A program made the position numbers and the translations under genes. A stretch of DNA of 33,499 bases. Origin: Puniceicoccaceae bacterium. Lineage in GTDB: Bacteria > Verrucomicrobiota > Verrucomicrobiia > Opitutales > Opitutaceae. Below, in pieces: positions 14,892 to 22,606 of this stretch. Within the stretch, counting starts at the first letter, position 1; every line of letters begins with the position of its first letter. The DNA lies in NCBI GenBank assembly GCA_007695295.1, contig REEB01000163.1, positions 1 through 33,499 of the forward strand. Direction: 5' to 3'. Under the pieces are notes generated by a model that was not told the DNA's origin, ran no database searches, and was given only the letters and a program-made list of their open reading frames with translations.

Positions 14892-16400
14892 TCAGTAAAC
14901 CGCCTCTGCGAGGAGGGCGAGGAGATCCTTTTCGTCCATCCTCTCCTGCTTCATGGAATCGCGGTGGCGGACGGTGAAAGAGCCATTTTCGAGGGAGTCG
15001 AAATCGTAGGTCACGCAGAAAGGGGTGCCGATCTCGTCCATCCGGCGGTAGCGGCGGCCGATCGCCCCGGAAGTGTCCCAAAAAGCCGGATACCGGCGGC
15101 GGATGCGGTCGTAGAGGCCGCGGGCGGCTTCGACCAGCTCGGGCTTGTTTTTGACGAGGGGGAAGACGGCGACCTTGACCGGGGCGATCCGCGGGCTGAA
15201 GCGGAGCACGACGCGGGTTTCGCCCTCGACCTCCTCCTCGGCGTAGGCGGCGGTGAGGAGGGCGAGAAAGATGCGGTCCACGCCGACGCTCGGTTCGATC
15301 ACGTGCGGGATGTATTTGGATTTCCGTGACTCGTCGAAATACTCCATCGACCGGCCGCTGTGCTCCTGGTGCTGGCGGAGGTCGTAATCGCCGCGGGCGG
15401 CGATGCCCTGGAGCTCCTGGACGCCGAAAGGGTAGCGGAAAGTGATGTCGGTGCAGGCGCGGGCGTAGTGGGCGAGTTTTTCCTTCGGGTGGAGATCCTC
15501 CCCGAGCATTTCCCGGGGCAATCCGATGGAGAGAAACCAGTCCATGCAGGCATCGATCCACTCGCGGTGGTGGCGGGGCCAGGCGTCCTCATCGGGCGGG
15601 ATGAAGTATTCGATCTCCATCTGCTCGAACTCGCGGGAGCGGAAGATGAAATTGCGCGGGTTGATTTCGTTGCGGAAAGCCTTGCCGACCTGGGCGATGC
15701 CGAAGGGGACCTTGACCCGGCCGGTGTCGACGACGTTGCGGAAATTGATGAAAATGCCTTGGGCGGTTTCCGGGCGAAGGTAGGCGACGGCGGAGTCATC
15801 CCGGAGGGCGCCGACGTAGGTCTGGAACATCATGTTGAACGAGCGCGGGGGGGTGAGGGAGCCGGGCTCGCCGGTGGCAGGGGAGGGGATGAGAGGGATG
15901 GCCTCGGCGGGTGCCTCGGTGAAGTCGCGGATGGCGAGCGGGGCGAGGGTGCCGCGGGCGGCTTTTTTGCGTTTCAGCTCTTCGGCCTTGGCATGGAGGC
16001 TGGCGGCGGTGTCTTCGCTTTCGAGGTCGCTGACGTAGCCGATGGTCTCGCCCTCGACGACGACCGGGGCGAAGAAAAGCTGGTCGGCGCGGAAGCGTTG
16101 TTTGGAGACCTTGCAGTCGACGAGCGGGTCGGTGAAGTTGTCGACGTGGCCGGAGGCCTTCCAGGTGGAGGGGTGGTGGATGATGGTGGAGTCGAGGCCG
16201 ACGACATCGTCGCGGCGCTGGACGAAGTCCCGCCACCAGGCGTCCTTAATGTTGCGGCGCATCTCCGCGCCGAGGGGACCGTAGTCGAAAAAGCCGTTGA
16301 TGCCGCCGTAGATCTCCGAGGACGGGAAGATGAAGCCCCTGCGTTTGCAGAGGCCCACGAGCGTTTCCATGAAAGAGGCGGAGTCACGGGTGTCAGCCAT
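14892..16400 (-). CDS. glyQS: Glycyl-tRNA synthetase, single-chain dimeric type
   Basis: This class II aminoacyl-tRNA synthetase charges tRNA-Gly. It is the alpha2 single-polypeptide type, not the alpha2beta2 type with separate glyQ and glyS. The N-terminus [19 protein letters not shown] (residues 20-38) and YGPLG are diagnostic. The sequence also shows [11 protein letters not shown], the class II motif 2 region [10 protein letters not shown] with [11 protein letters not shown], and motif 3 [14 protein letters not shown]. The C-terminal anticodon-binding domain starts near [12 protein letters not shown]. Length is 502 residues from the ATG at 16400; the open frame extends 13 codons further but lacks family similarity. 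It lies 35 bases downstream of an AT-rich membrane-protein gene on the same strand. Confidence 0.95.
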   Translation of the reverse strand: MADTRDSASFMETLVGLCKRRGFIFPSSEIYGGINGFFDYGPLGAEMRRNIKDAWWRDFVQRRDDVVGLDSTIIHHPSTWKASGHVDNFTDPLVDCKVSKQRFRADQLFFAPVVVEGETIGYVSDLESEDTAASLHAKAEELKRKKAARGTLAPLAIRDFTEAPAEAIPLIPSPATGEPGSLTPPRSFNMMFQTYVGALRDDSAVAYLRPETAQGIFINFRNVVDTGRVKVPFGIAQVGKAFRNEINPRNFIFRSREFEQMEIEYFIPPDEDAWPRHHREWIDACMDWFLSIGLPREMLGEDLHPKEKLAHYARACTDITFRYPFGVQELQGIAARGDYDLRQHQEHSGRSMEYFDESRKSKYIPHVIEPSVGVDRIFLALLTAAYAEEEVEGETRVVLRFSPRIAPVKVAVFPLVKNKPELVEAARGLYDRIRRRYPAFWDTSGAIGRRYRRMDEIGTPFCVTYDFDSLENGSFTVRHRDSMKQERMDEKDLLALLAEAVY

Positions 16401-16435
16401 AAGGGCCGATCTTGTGGGGCAAGAGCGGGCGGGGG

Positions 16436-17791
16436 TCAATCCCGGGGTTGAAACTGGTTGGGCACTGGGGCAGAGTCCTCTTCCCTGAATGCGCTCAAGC
16501 CGTGCGATTTCAGATGGTCGAGGCGAGAAATGATGGCTTCCGGTTTGGGATAAATTTCATAGCCAGAATCTCGGGTGGCTTGAACAACATTTTCCGTGGA
16601 CCGGTATGCCTCAAGCCAGCTTTCTTTGGCCGCCTTCCTGCTAAGGGCGAGATCCGATGCGTAGAAAACGTTGGAGGCATAGGACAAGGCCGCCAGGATA
16701 AGGAAGATGGCCAGTCGTGGGGTTTTCCATCGGCACGATCGGGATTGGGACAAGATTAGGTGGAGGGTCAAAATTGCTGGCAGAGCAAGGGATAAATAGC
16801 GGGATGAACCTCCCGTGTTTACGCCGAGGGAGACTCGGCCAAAGGAATTGGCGATAATGAATCCGAAGGAAGTTGCCAAAAAAAGGAGGATGATTGAGTC
16901 AATAGCATTTAGATCTTTGGTTGCATGGATTGCTGTTCGCAGCAGGACCGCAAGCAGGCAAAGCAGAATTGTAAAGCCAATGTAGGGTCGGATTGGACTT
17001 GGCAGGTAGAAAAGCCTACCAAAGAGGTAGTGGATGAACACCACATAATCGTGGATGGGAAGATGGGGAAACCGAACGTCCGGATTGGCGGGATCCCATT
17101 GGTACTCAATGCTGAATATGACCGAACCAAAGCAGAAAAAAGCCAGACCGAAGGTTCTCCAGCATGTGTCCTGGTGGTTGCGCTTCCAAATCGAAAAAAT
17201 CCAATCATAAACGTAAATGAATAAAGCCCCGGTGAAAACAAAAAAACCAAACCCCGTAAACAAAGCAATTGTTGCCAACGCCGGAGCAGCGGCGTAACGC
17301 ACCATGGGGTGCTGGCTGATGTAGCAATGCGCGAAACACAACAACAGGAAAAGTGGCAGGATGCTGTGAGACAGGTTTGGAGTAACAGTAATCGTTTCGA
17401 TTTGGACCGGATTAAGAACAATGAGCGGAATGGCCGTGTCCCAGACCGTAATTTCGGATGTGAGCCGTTTTTTCAGCGCTACTGCCAAGATGGACGCCCC
17501 GACTAAAAAGACAGCGATCATGATCGATTCAATCCGATGCGAAAAGCCTGTGGCATTTGCAGTAAAATACGTTATAATTCCCCCCAGGCCTTGGCGATGC
17601 GGACCGTGTTGGTACATGAAGGCGTTGACTGGACCATCCTGATTAAACATAGGGGTGTAGAGATCCCACTGATCATGAAATAATATAGGGCCACTGAAAG
17701 CGGCTGCCTGATAAAATAAATGACAAGCCAAAACAGCCGTAAACAGGGAGACAATCTTGAGCGGTAAATGGGAGTGAGAAGAATATTTCAC
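16436..17791 (-). CDS. AT-rich polytopic membrane protein, possibly GT-C-like, unrecognised
   Basis: A 451-residue protein with roughly nine to eleven hydrophobic helices and a short polar C-terminal tail. After the first helix there is a luminal-looking loop [12 protein letters not shown] followed by [11 protein letters not shown]. An acidic residue in the first loop and a QHxxHR-type motif recall uncharacterised GT-C-fold membrane glycosyltransferase-like proteins, but this is weak inference. The start is GTG at 17791; no ATG gives a better N-terminus and no strong ribosome binding site is visible. The gene is clearly poorer in G+C than its neighbours (one 60-base line, 17221-17280, has 25 G/C) and its codons reflect that, suggesting recent transfer. 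No flanking transposase is visible. Confidence 0.75.
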   Translation of the reverse strand: MKYSSHSHLPLKIVSLFTAVLACHLFYQAAAFSGPILFHDQWDLYTPMFNQDGPVNAFMYQHGPHRQGLGGIITYFTANATGFSHRIESIMIAVFLVGASILAVALKKRLTSEITVWDTAIPLIVLNPVQIETITVTPNLSHSILPLFLLLCFAHCYISQHPMVRYAAAPALATIALFTGFGFFVFTGALFIYVYDWIFSIWKRNHQDTCWRTFGLAFFCFGSVIFSIEYQWDPANPDVRFPHLPIHDYVVFIHYLFGRLFYLPSPIRPYIGFTILLCLLAVLLRTAIHATKDLNAIDSIILLFLATSFGFIIANSFGRVSLGVNTGGSSRYLSLALPAILTLHLILSQSRSCRWKTPRLAIFLILAALSYASNVFYASDLALSRKAAKESWLEAYRSTENVVQATRDSGYEIYPKPEAIISRLDHLKSHGLSAFREEDSAPVPNQFQPRD

Positions 17792-17874
17792 GACATGGAA
17801 TTTTTAACGCTTGGAATTCCAATCGTCTGGTGCAAGGAAAATTCCAAAAGAAAATTGCAAGCCATAAAGTTTCA

Positions 17875-17946
17875 GAAGGAGCAGTGCGCCGCTCCCGATG
17901 TTCATGTATCCGATTTTAAGCGACATAGCGGGAGCGCACTCCTTCC
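17875..17946 (-). promoter_or_regulatory. Large imperfect inverted repeat upstream of the AT-rich gene
   Basis: The arm at 17875-17897 (GAAGGAG..TGCGC..CTCCCG) is complementary, with two small bulges, to the arm at 17927-17946 (GCGGGAGCGCACTCCTTC). About 29 bases lie between them. On the minus strand this is 84 bases or more before the GTG start at 17791, so it could fold in the mRNA leader or mark the end of another transcript. The right arm also contains TAGCGGGAGC, the opening of the dispersed hairpin family. Confidence 0.45.
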
Positions 17947-17970
17947 TTTAGGTCTCTAAAGCAAATAACA

Positions 17971-17986
17971 CCAAGGATTTCCTTGG
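17971..17986. repeat. Perfect 16-base palindrome
   Basis: CCAAGGATTTCCTTGG has seven-base perfect arms around a two-base centre. It is a possible protein-binding site or a small hairpin in the intergenic AT-rich region. No function can be assigned. Confidence 0.4.
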
Positions 17987-18052
17987 ATCTGAGCATCCAT
18001 TCTAGAGCCAACTTTGGACTTAATGAAGGGATGGGCTGTGGGTTGTGAGTAA

Positions 18053-18225
18053 CCCCGCAGTCGCGGGGCAGGTGGGTGGGCTAAAGTAGCGGGAGCATCT
18101 TGCTCCCGTGCGGCGGGGTCGGGTCCGCCTTTGCCGCAAGCGGACTCCGGCGTGACAGCCTTCGCTCTCCGCGGAGCTCCGAGTGAAGGCTGGAGGGACC
18201 GCCGTCTCACGACGTCGGCTACGGG
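18053..18225. repeat. Composite palindromic intergenic repeat, copy B (fullest copy)
   Basis: A chain of successive inverted repeats: CCCCGCAGTCGCGGGG at 18053-18068; CGGGAGCATCTTGCTCCCG around 18090-18108 with eight-base perfect arms; TCCGC/GCGGA within 18121-18158; CCTTCGCTC (18159-18167) facing GAGTGAAGG (18181-18189); and GCCGTCTCACGACGTCGGC at 18201-18219. Three of the modules recur in order at 19-146, and the GGGAGC hairpin recurs at 4939-4957. The multi-hairpin design and intergenic placement fit a REP/MITE-like mobile or RNA-structured element; the family is not known to me. Confidence 0.8.
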
Positions 18226-18332
18226 GTGGTACCGGCCGGGGGGCAGGCGAAATTCGATAACGTGCCCGCGGTTGCGACGCAAGCGCGGGGCAGGCGGGAG
18301 CGTCAGGGGGAGCCGACTCCGGCCGGGCCGGA

Positions 18333-19019
18333 TCAGGACTCGGGCGATTTCGAGAGGAGCGGCTGGAGGGCGGGCCAGACGAGATCGGCGATGACGCGGT
18401 GGCCCTTGGGGGTGGGGTGCACGCCGTCGGGGAGGTTGAGGTCGGGATTTCCGCCGACGCCTTCGAGGAGAAAAGGCAGGAGGTCGACCTCATGATTGTG
18501 GGCGAGCTCGGGGAAAATGGCGGCGAAGTCGCGGGTAAAATCCGGGCCCATGTTAGGCGGGGCCTGCATGCCGGCGAGGAGGATGCGGGCCTCCGGATGG
18601 GTGGAGCGGACGCGCTCGATGATGCCCTCGAGATTGCGCCGGGTGACCTCGGGGGGGATGCCGCGGAGCCCGTCGTTGCCGCCGAGGGCGAGGACGAACA
18701 CCGCCACGGGCTGGCGGAGAATCCAGTCGACCCGCCGGAGGCCGGCGGCGGTGGTTTCGCCGCTGAGGCCGGCATTGATGACCCGGTGGGGCAGACCGGC
18801 GGCTTCGAGCCGCTCTTGGATGAGCGCGGGATAAGCCCGGTCGGGATCGATCCCGTAGCCGGCGGTCAGGCTGTCCCCGAAGAAGAGGACGGCCGGGGCC
18901 CGGGGATCGTCTGTCGCGGCCGGTGCGGCGAAGCCGGAGGCGGCGAGCGAGGCGAGCAGCCCGATGGCGGAGAACAAGCGGACGGTCAACTTGGCAAAGG
19001 TGAAGAAACGTGCTTCCAT
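18333..19019 (-). CDS. tesA: SGNH-family esterase/lysophospholipase (TesA-like)
   Basis: A 228-residue periplasmic hydrolase of the GDSL/SGNH family related to E. coli TesA (thioesterase I/protease I/lysophospholipase L1). A signal peptide covers about residues 1-32 and ends in ASGFAA. Block I is FFGDSLTAGYG with nucleophile Ser50; the Gly oxyanion block follows in INAGLSGETT; block III is GGNDGLRG; block V is DGVHPTPKGH with Asp198 and His201. All catalytic residues are present. It is divergent from the ybbA-ybbP homologues with 50 bases between start codons, the same neighbourhood as in E. coli, which supports the assignment. The start is the ATG at 19017-19019. Confidence 0.9.
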   Translation of the reverse strand: MEARFFTFAKLTVRLFSAIGLLASLAASGFAAPAATDDPRAPAVLFFGDSLTAGYGIDPDRAYPALIQERLEAAGLPHRVINAGLSGETTAAGLRRVDWILRQPVAVFVLALGGNDGLRGIPPEVTRRNLEGIIERVRSTHPEARILLAGMQAPPNMGPDFTRDFAAIFPELAHNHEVDLLPFLLEGVGGNPDLNLPDGVHPTPKGHRVIADLVWPALQPLLSKSPES

Positions 19020-19069
19020 GGGCGTCTAACGAGTCGGAGCGGAAGGTGCCGTCCGGCAAAAATTTACCG

Positions 19070-19798
19070 ATGGCAGCGATACTTGAAGTCAGCAACCTGA
19101 CCCGCGAGTTCCGTTCCGGCAAGGAACGGTTGCGGGTTCTGGACGATGTGAGCTTTACCCTGGAGGCGGGGGCGACCTGCGCCGTGGTGGGTCCTTCGGG
19201 CAGCGGAAAATCGACCCTGCTCGGCCTCTGTGCGGGGCTGGACGCACCGACCGCGGGCGGGGTGGTGCTGGCGGGAAAGGAGTTGGCCGGTCTGGACGAG
19301 GACGAGCGGGCGGCGCTGCGCAACCGCGAAACCGGCTTTGTGTTCCAAAACTTCCAGCTCATCCCGACCCTGACCGCGTTGGAAAATGTGATGGTGCCGC
19401 TGGAGATGCGGGGCGGGGCGCCCTTGAAAACCGTGCGGGAGCGAGCGCGGGAACTGCTGGCGGAAGTCGGGCTGGCGGACCGCGAGACTCACTATCCGGT
19501 GCAGCTCTCCGGAGGTGAGCAGCAGCGGGTGGCGTTGGCGCGGGCCTTTATCAACCGGCCCTCGATCCTCTTTGCGGACGAGCCCAACGGCAACCTGGAC
19601 GGTGAGACCTCCGCCCGGGTGACGGACCTGCTCTTCAGTTTGAATGAAAAAGAAGGTACCGCACTCGTCCTGGTGACGCATGACCTGGAGCTGGCGGAGA
19701 GGACCGGCCGGCTGCTGCGCCTGAAGCGGGGGCGGCTGGAGTCCGACGAGTCCACCACCGCTGCGGCCGGCGATCCGGCTGCTCTGGACGCCCGATGA
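19070..19798 (+). CDS. ybbA: ABC transporter ATP-binding protein (YbbA/LolD type)
   Basis: A 242-residue ATPase subunit of the MacB/LolD-like class that pairs with FtsX-type permeases. Walker A is GPSGSGKST at residues 41-49; the Q-loop is FVFQNFQLIPTLTALENV; the signature is LSGGEQQRVALARA; Walker B is ILFADEPNGNLD; the switch His lies in LVTHDLELA. The ATG at 19070 gives the standard start AILEVSNLTREF; an in-frame ATG at 19010 would overlap tesA on the other strand. The stop overlaps the permease start (ATGA), so the two are coupled. In E. coli the substrate of YbbAP is not firmly established; extraction of hydrophobic molecules linked to TesA is an inference from synteny. Confidence 0.92.
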   Translation: MAAILEVSNLTREFRSGKERLRVLDDVSFTLEAGATCAVVGPSGSGKSTLLGLCAGLDAPTAGGVVLAGKELAGLDEDERAALRNRETGFVFQNFQLIPTLTALENVMVPLEMRGGAPLKTVRERARELLAEVGLADRETHYPVQLSGGEQQRVALARAFINRPSILFADEPNGNLDGETSARVTDLLFSLNEKEGTALVLVTHDLELAERTGRLLRLKRGRLESDESTTAAAGDPAALDAR

Positions 19799-22329
19799 GC
19801 TGGATCCTGCGGATGGCGTGGCGGGACACCCGGTCGTCCCGCTGGCACCTCTTGCTCTTTGCCACCCCGGTGGCGCTGGGCATTGGCGTGCTGGTGGCGG
19901 TATCGGCCTTTTCCGCGGATCTCAACCGGGCGGTGGAGCTGCAATCGCGCAACCTGCTGGGGTCCGATTTGGTGGTGACCTCGCGGCAGGGATTGAGCGA
20001 GGATATGGAGGCTTGGCTGGCGGAAATCGAAGGAGAGCGCCTGCTGGAGATCACTTTTGCCTCGATGCTGGTGCACGAAGGCAGCGGGCAGAGCCGGCTG
20101 GTTTCGGTGCGGGCGGTGGAGCCGGGATTTCCCTTTTACGGGGCGCTGGAGACGCGGCCGGAGCCCGGGGCGGAGCGGATGTTTGCCGAGGGAGGGGTCT
20201 TGATCGAGGAGAGCCTGCTCTATCAGCTCGGAATCGAGCCTGGCGCAGAAATCCGGCTTGGAGAGCTGCGCCTGCCGGTGTCGGGGGCGCTCCTGCGGGC
20301 GCCCGGCGAGTCGCCGGCCTTTGGCTTGGTGGCACCGCGGGTGTACCTGCCGATGGAGCTGGTCGAGGCGACCGGCCTCCTCCAGCGGGGCAGCCGGGTA
20401 AATCACCGGGTGCACTTCCGGTTGCCGGAGGGGGTGACCGCATCGTCGCAACTGGAGGGCCGGCGGGAGCGGATGCGGGAGCTGGCGCTCTCGGCGGAGA
20501 CGGTGCGGGGGCGGCAGGTGAGCCTGGGCCGGGCCTTTGAGAACTTGACCCGGTTTCTGGGGCTGGCGGGCTTTGCCGCGCTGCTTTTGGGAGGACTGGG
20601 CGTGGCGAGCGGCTTGGCGGCCTTTTTGCGGGAGCGGCGGGTTTCGCTGGCGGTATTGCGTTGTCTGGGGGCGAGCCGGGGCGCGGTGGCGTGGATCTGC
20701 CTGGTGCAGGCGGCGGGTCTGGGCTTGGCCGGCGCGGTGGCCGGCGGGTTGCTGGGACTGGCGGTGCAGCAGCTCTTCCCGTGGATCTTTGCGGGCTTGT
20801 TGCCGGTGACGGTGGAGACGCAACTCCCCTGGCAGGCCCTCGCGGTGGGCCTGGCGGCCGGCACGGGGCTGACGGTGCTCTTCTCGCTACCGCCGCTGGC
20901 GGGCCTGCGGAGGATGGGTCCGCTGCTCGCCCTGCGGGCCACGGTGGAGTCGCCGGGAGCGCCCTGGCGGGAAATCCGCTGGTGGCTGGGCGGGCTCGTG
21001 GGCCTGGCTGGGCTGGTCGTGCTGGCTCGGATACAGGCAGGCAACTGGCAGTACGGTTTGGGCTTCACCGGGGTGGTGGCCGGGGTGTTGCTGGTCCTGT
21101 ATCTGACCGGGCGGAGCATGATGGCCCTGCTGCGGCGGCTGCGGCTGGACGGCGCTCCCTTCGCCTGGCGTCAGGGCGTGGCCAACCTCTTTCGGCCCAA
21201 CAACCGGACGGCGCTGCTGGTGCCGGTGCTGGGTCTGGGGGCCTTTCTGCTGGCGGCCTTCGCCCTCAGCCAGGAAATGCTTCTCCGGCAGATCAACCAA
21301 CTCCAGGAAGGCGGCCGGGCCAACCTCATCATCTTCGACATCCAGCCCGACCAAGAGCGCGACCTGGAGCTGCTCTTGGAGCGGGAGGGCCTCTCGGTGA
21401 TCGACTCCGCGCCACTGGTTACGATGCGTCTCAGCTCGATCAAAGGTGTGCCTGTTCGTGAGCTGCTCCGGCAGGAAGGCCGGACGACGCCGTCCTGGAT
21501 GCTGACCCGCGAATACCGCAGCACCTATCGGGCCGGCCCCGGGCCGGCGGAGCGGCTGGTGCGGGGGGAAATGGTGCCGCGGGTGGATCCGGCCACCGAA
21601 GTGGTGCCGGTGACGCTGGAGCAGGACCTGGCCCGCGACCTCGGGGTGGACCTCGGAGACCGACTGGTCTTCGATGTCCAGGGCGTCCCGGTGGAGACTG
21701 AAGTGGTGGGCCTGCGGGAAGTGGACTGGCAGCGGATTCAGCCGAACTTCTTCGTTGTTTTTCCCGAAGGCGTGCTCGAAGGGGCGCCACGCTTCGGCAT
21801 CCTGGCGACGCGAACGGAAGGTGCGCAGCAATCGGCGGCCCTGCAGCGTTTGCTGGTGCGGGATTTCCCCAACCTCTCGATCATCGATTTGACCCTGATC
21901 CTGCAGACCGTGGATCAAGTGGTGGAACAGATCTCCTTCGTCTTCCGCTTCATGGGAGGCTTTCTGGTGGGGACGGGATTGTTCGTGTTGGCGGGGGTCT
22001 TGATCGGCGGCCGGCTGCAGCGGATGCGGGAGGCGGTGTTGTTGCGTACCCTGGGGTCGCAGCGGCGTCAGATCGGGGCGATTCAGACGATCGAGTATGC
22101 GCTCATCGGCCTCCTGGCTGGAGCAGCCGGGCTGGTTTTGGGCTGGGTGGGCGGCTGGGCGTTGGGGCATTTCGTTTTCGAGATTGAAGGAGTCCCGCCG
22201 ATCTGGCCGCTCCTGCCCGCGGTGGTGGTCATCACCCTTTTGACGACCCTGACGGGCTGGTTGACCGGAGCCCGGCTCTTGCGGCACCCGCCCTTGGAGT
22301 TGCTCCGGGAAGAAGGTGGCGGCGGGTAG
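19795..22329 (+). CDS. ybbP: FtsX-family ABC permease (YbbP type)
   Basis: An 844-residue inner-membrane permease with the large-periplasmic-domain, two-FtsX architecture of YbbP. TM1 lies at about residues 18-40, followed by a long periplasmic MacB-like domain. A first FtsX core starts near residue 258 (GFAALLLGGLGVASGLAAFL) with DxxLxxLGAS-like VLRCLGASRG. Central helices lie at about 395-445. A second periplasmic part follows, with a final FtsX core from about residue 715 containing LLRTLGSQRRQIGAIQ. The length matches YbbP (about 800). It works with the ATPase encoded at 19070-19798, whose stop it overlaps by four bases. Nothing suggests truncation. Confidence 0.9.
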   Translation: MSWILRMAWRDTRSSRWHLLLFATPVALGIGVLVAVSAFSADLNRAVELQSRNLLGSDLVVTSRQGLSEDMEAWLAEIEGERLLEITFASMLVHEGSGQSRLVSVRAVEPGFPFYGALETRPEPGAERMFAEGGVLIEESLLYQLGIEPGAEIRLGELRLPVSGALLRAPGESPAFGLVAPRVYLPMELVEATGLLQRGSRVNHRVHFRLPEGVTASSQLEGRRERMRELALSAETVRGRQVSLGRAFENLTRFLGLAGFAALLLGGLGVASGLAAFLRERRVSLAVLRCLGASRGAVAWICLVQAAGLGLAGAVAGGLLGLAVQQLFPWIFAGLLPVTVETQLPWQALAVGLAAGTGLTVLFSLPPLAGLRRMGPLLALRATVESPGAPWREIRWWLGGLVGLAGLVVLARIQAGNWQYGLGFTGVVAGVLLVLYLTGRSMMALLRRLRLDGAPFAWRQGVANLFRPNNRTALLVPVLGLGAFLLAAFALSQEMLLRQINQLQEGGRANLIIFDIQPDQERDLELLLEREGLSVIDSAPLVTMRLSSIKGVPVRELLRQEGRTTPSWMLTREYRSTYRAGPGPAERLVRGEMVPRVDPATEVVPVTLEQDLARDLGVDLGDRLVFDVQGVPVETEVVGLREVDWQRIQPNFFVVFPEGVLEGAPRFGILATRTEGAQQSAALQRLLVRDFPNLSIIDLTLILQTVDQVVEQISFVFRFMGGFLVGTGLFVLAGVLIGGRLQRMREAVLLRTLGSQRRQIGAIQTIEYALIGLLAGAAGLVLGWVGGWALGHFVFEIEGVPPIWPLLPAVVVITLLTTLTGWLTGARLLRHPPLELLREEGGGG

Positions 22330-22477
22330 CAGCGGCGATGGGTGGGGATGGGGTCCGGCGCCCCGGCAGGGGCGGCGGATTTCCTGCAACCCCTCCCTGC
22401 ACCTGGATTCTCCGCTGGCACGGTCGCGACGAGGCTCTGCGAAGCCTGACAGATGCCATTGGCTGTGGCACCCCGTC

Positions 22478-22507
22478 TTAAAGATGCACCTTCGGCCCAA
22501 GTATAAA
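22478..22507 (+). promoter_or_regulatory. Weak promoter candidate for the ppiD-like gene
   Basis: TATAAA at 22502-22507 is preceded, 18 bases upstream, by TTAAAG at 22478-22483. The -10 is good and the -35 is poor. It lies in the 277-base gap after the permease gene and would give a leader of about 95 bases. Nothing else in the gap is recognisable. Confidence 0.25.
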
Positions 22508-22606
22508 ATTGTCCGGCGCCCTGCGGCCGGCTTACTGTGACCTTGACGGGCGGAGGGTCGGAAGTAGAGTGGACCGTTTACCACTCTCCATTGACCCCTC
22601 TCCGGT

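Larger units (their letters stand above)
17792..18332. other. 541-bp intergenic region: AT-rich part plus palindromic repeat
   Basis: The left 220 bases share the low G+C content of the membrane-protein gene and contain no convincing reading frame. The composition changes sharply at about 18030-18050, where the GC-rich repeat copy B begins. The right part (to 18332) runs up to the stop of tesA. The compositional boundary coincides with the repeat, as if the foreign segment ends there. Confidence 0.6.

Noticed and set aside
17768-17959. A 63-codon plus-strand frame in the AT-rich intergenic region
   Set aside because: No ribosome binding site or similarity; it runs through the inverted repeat.
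18053-18225. CRISPR array or tRNA-like structure
   Set aside because: The hairpins differ from one another and there are no regularly spaced identical repeats with spacers, nor a cloverleaf or CCA end.
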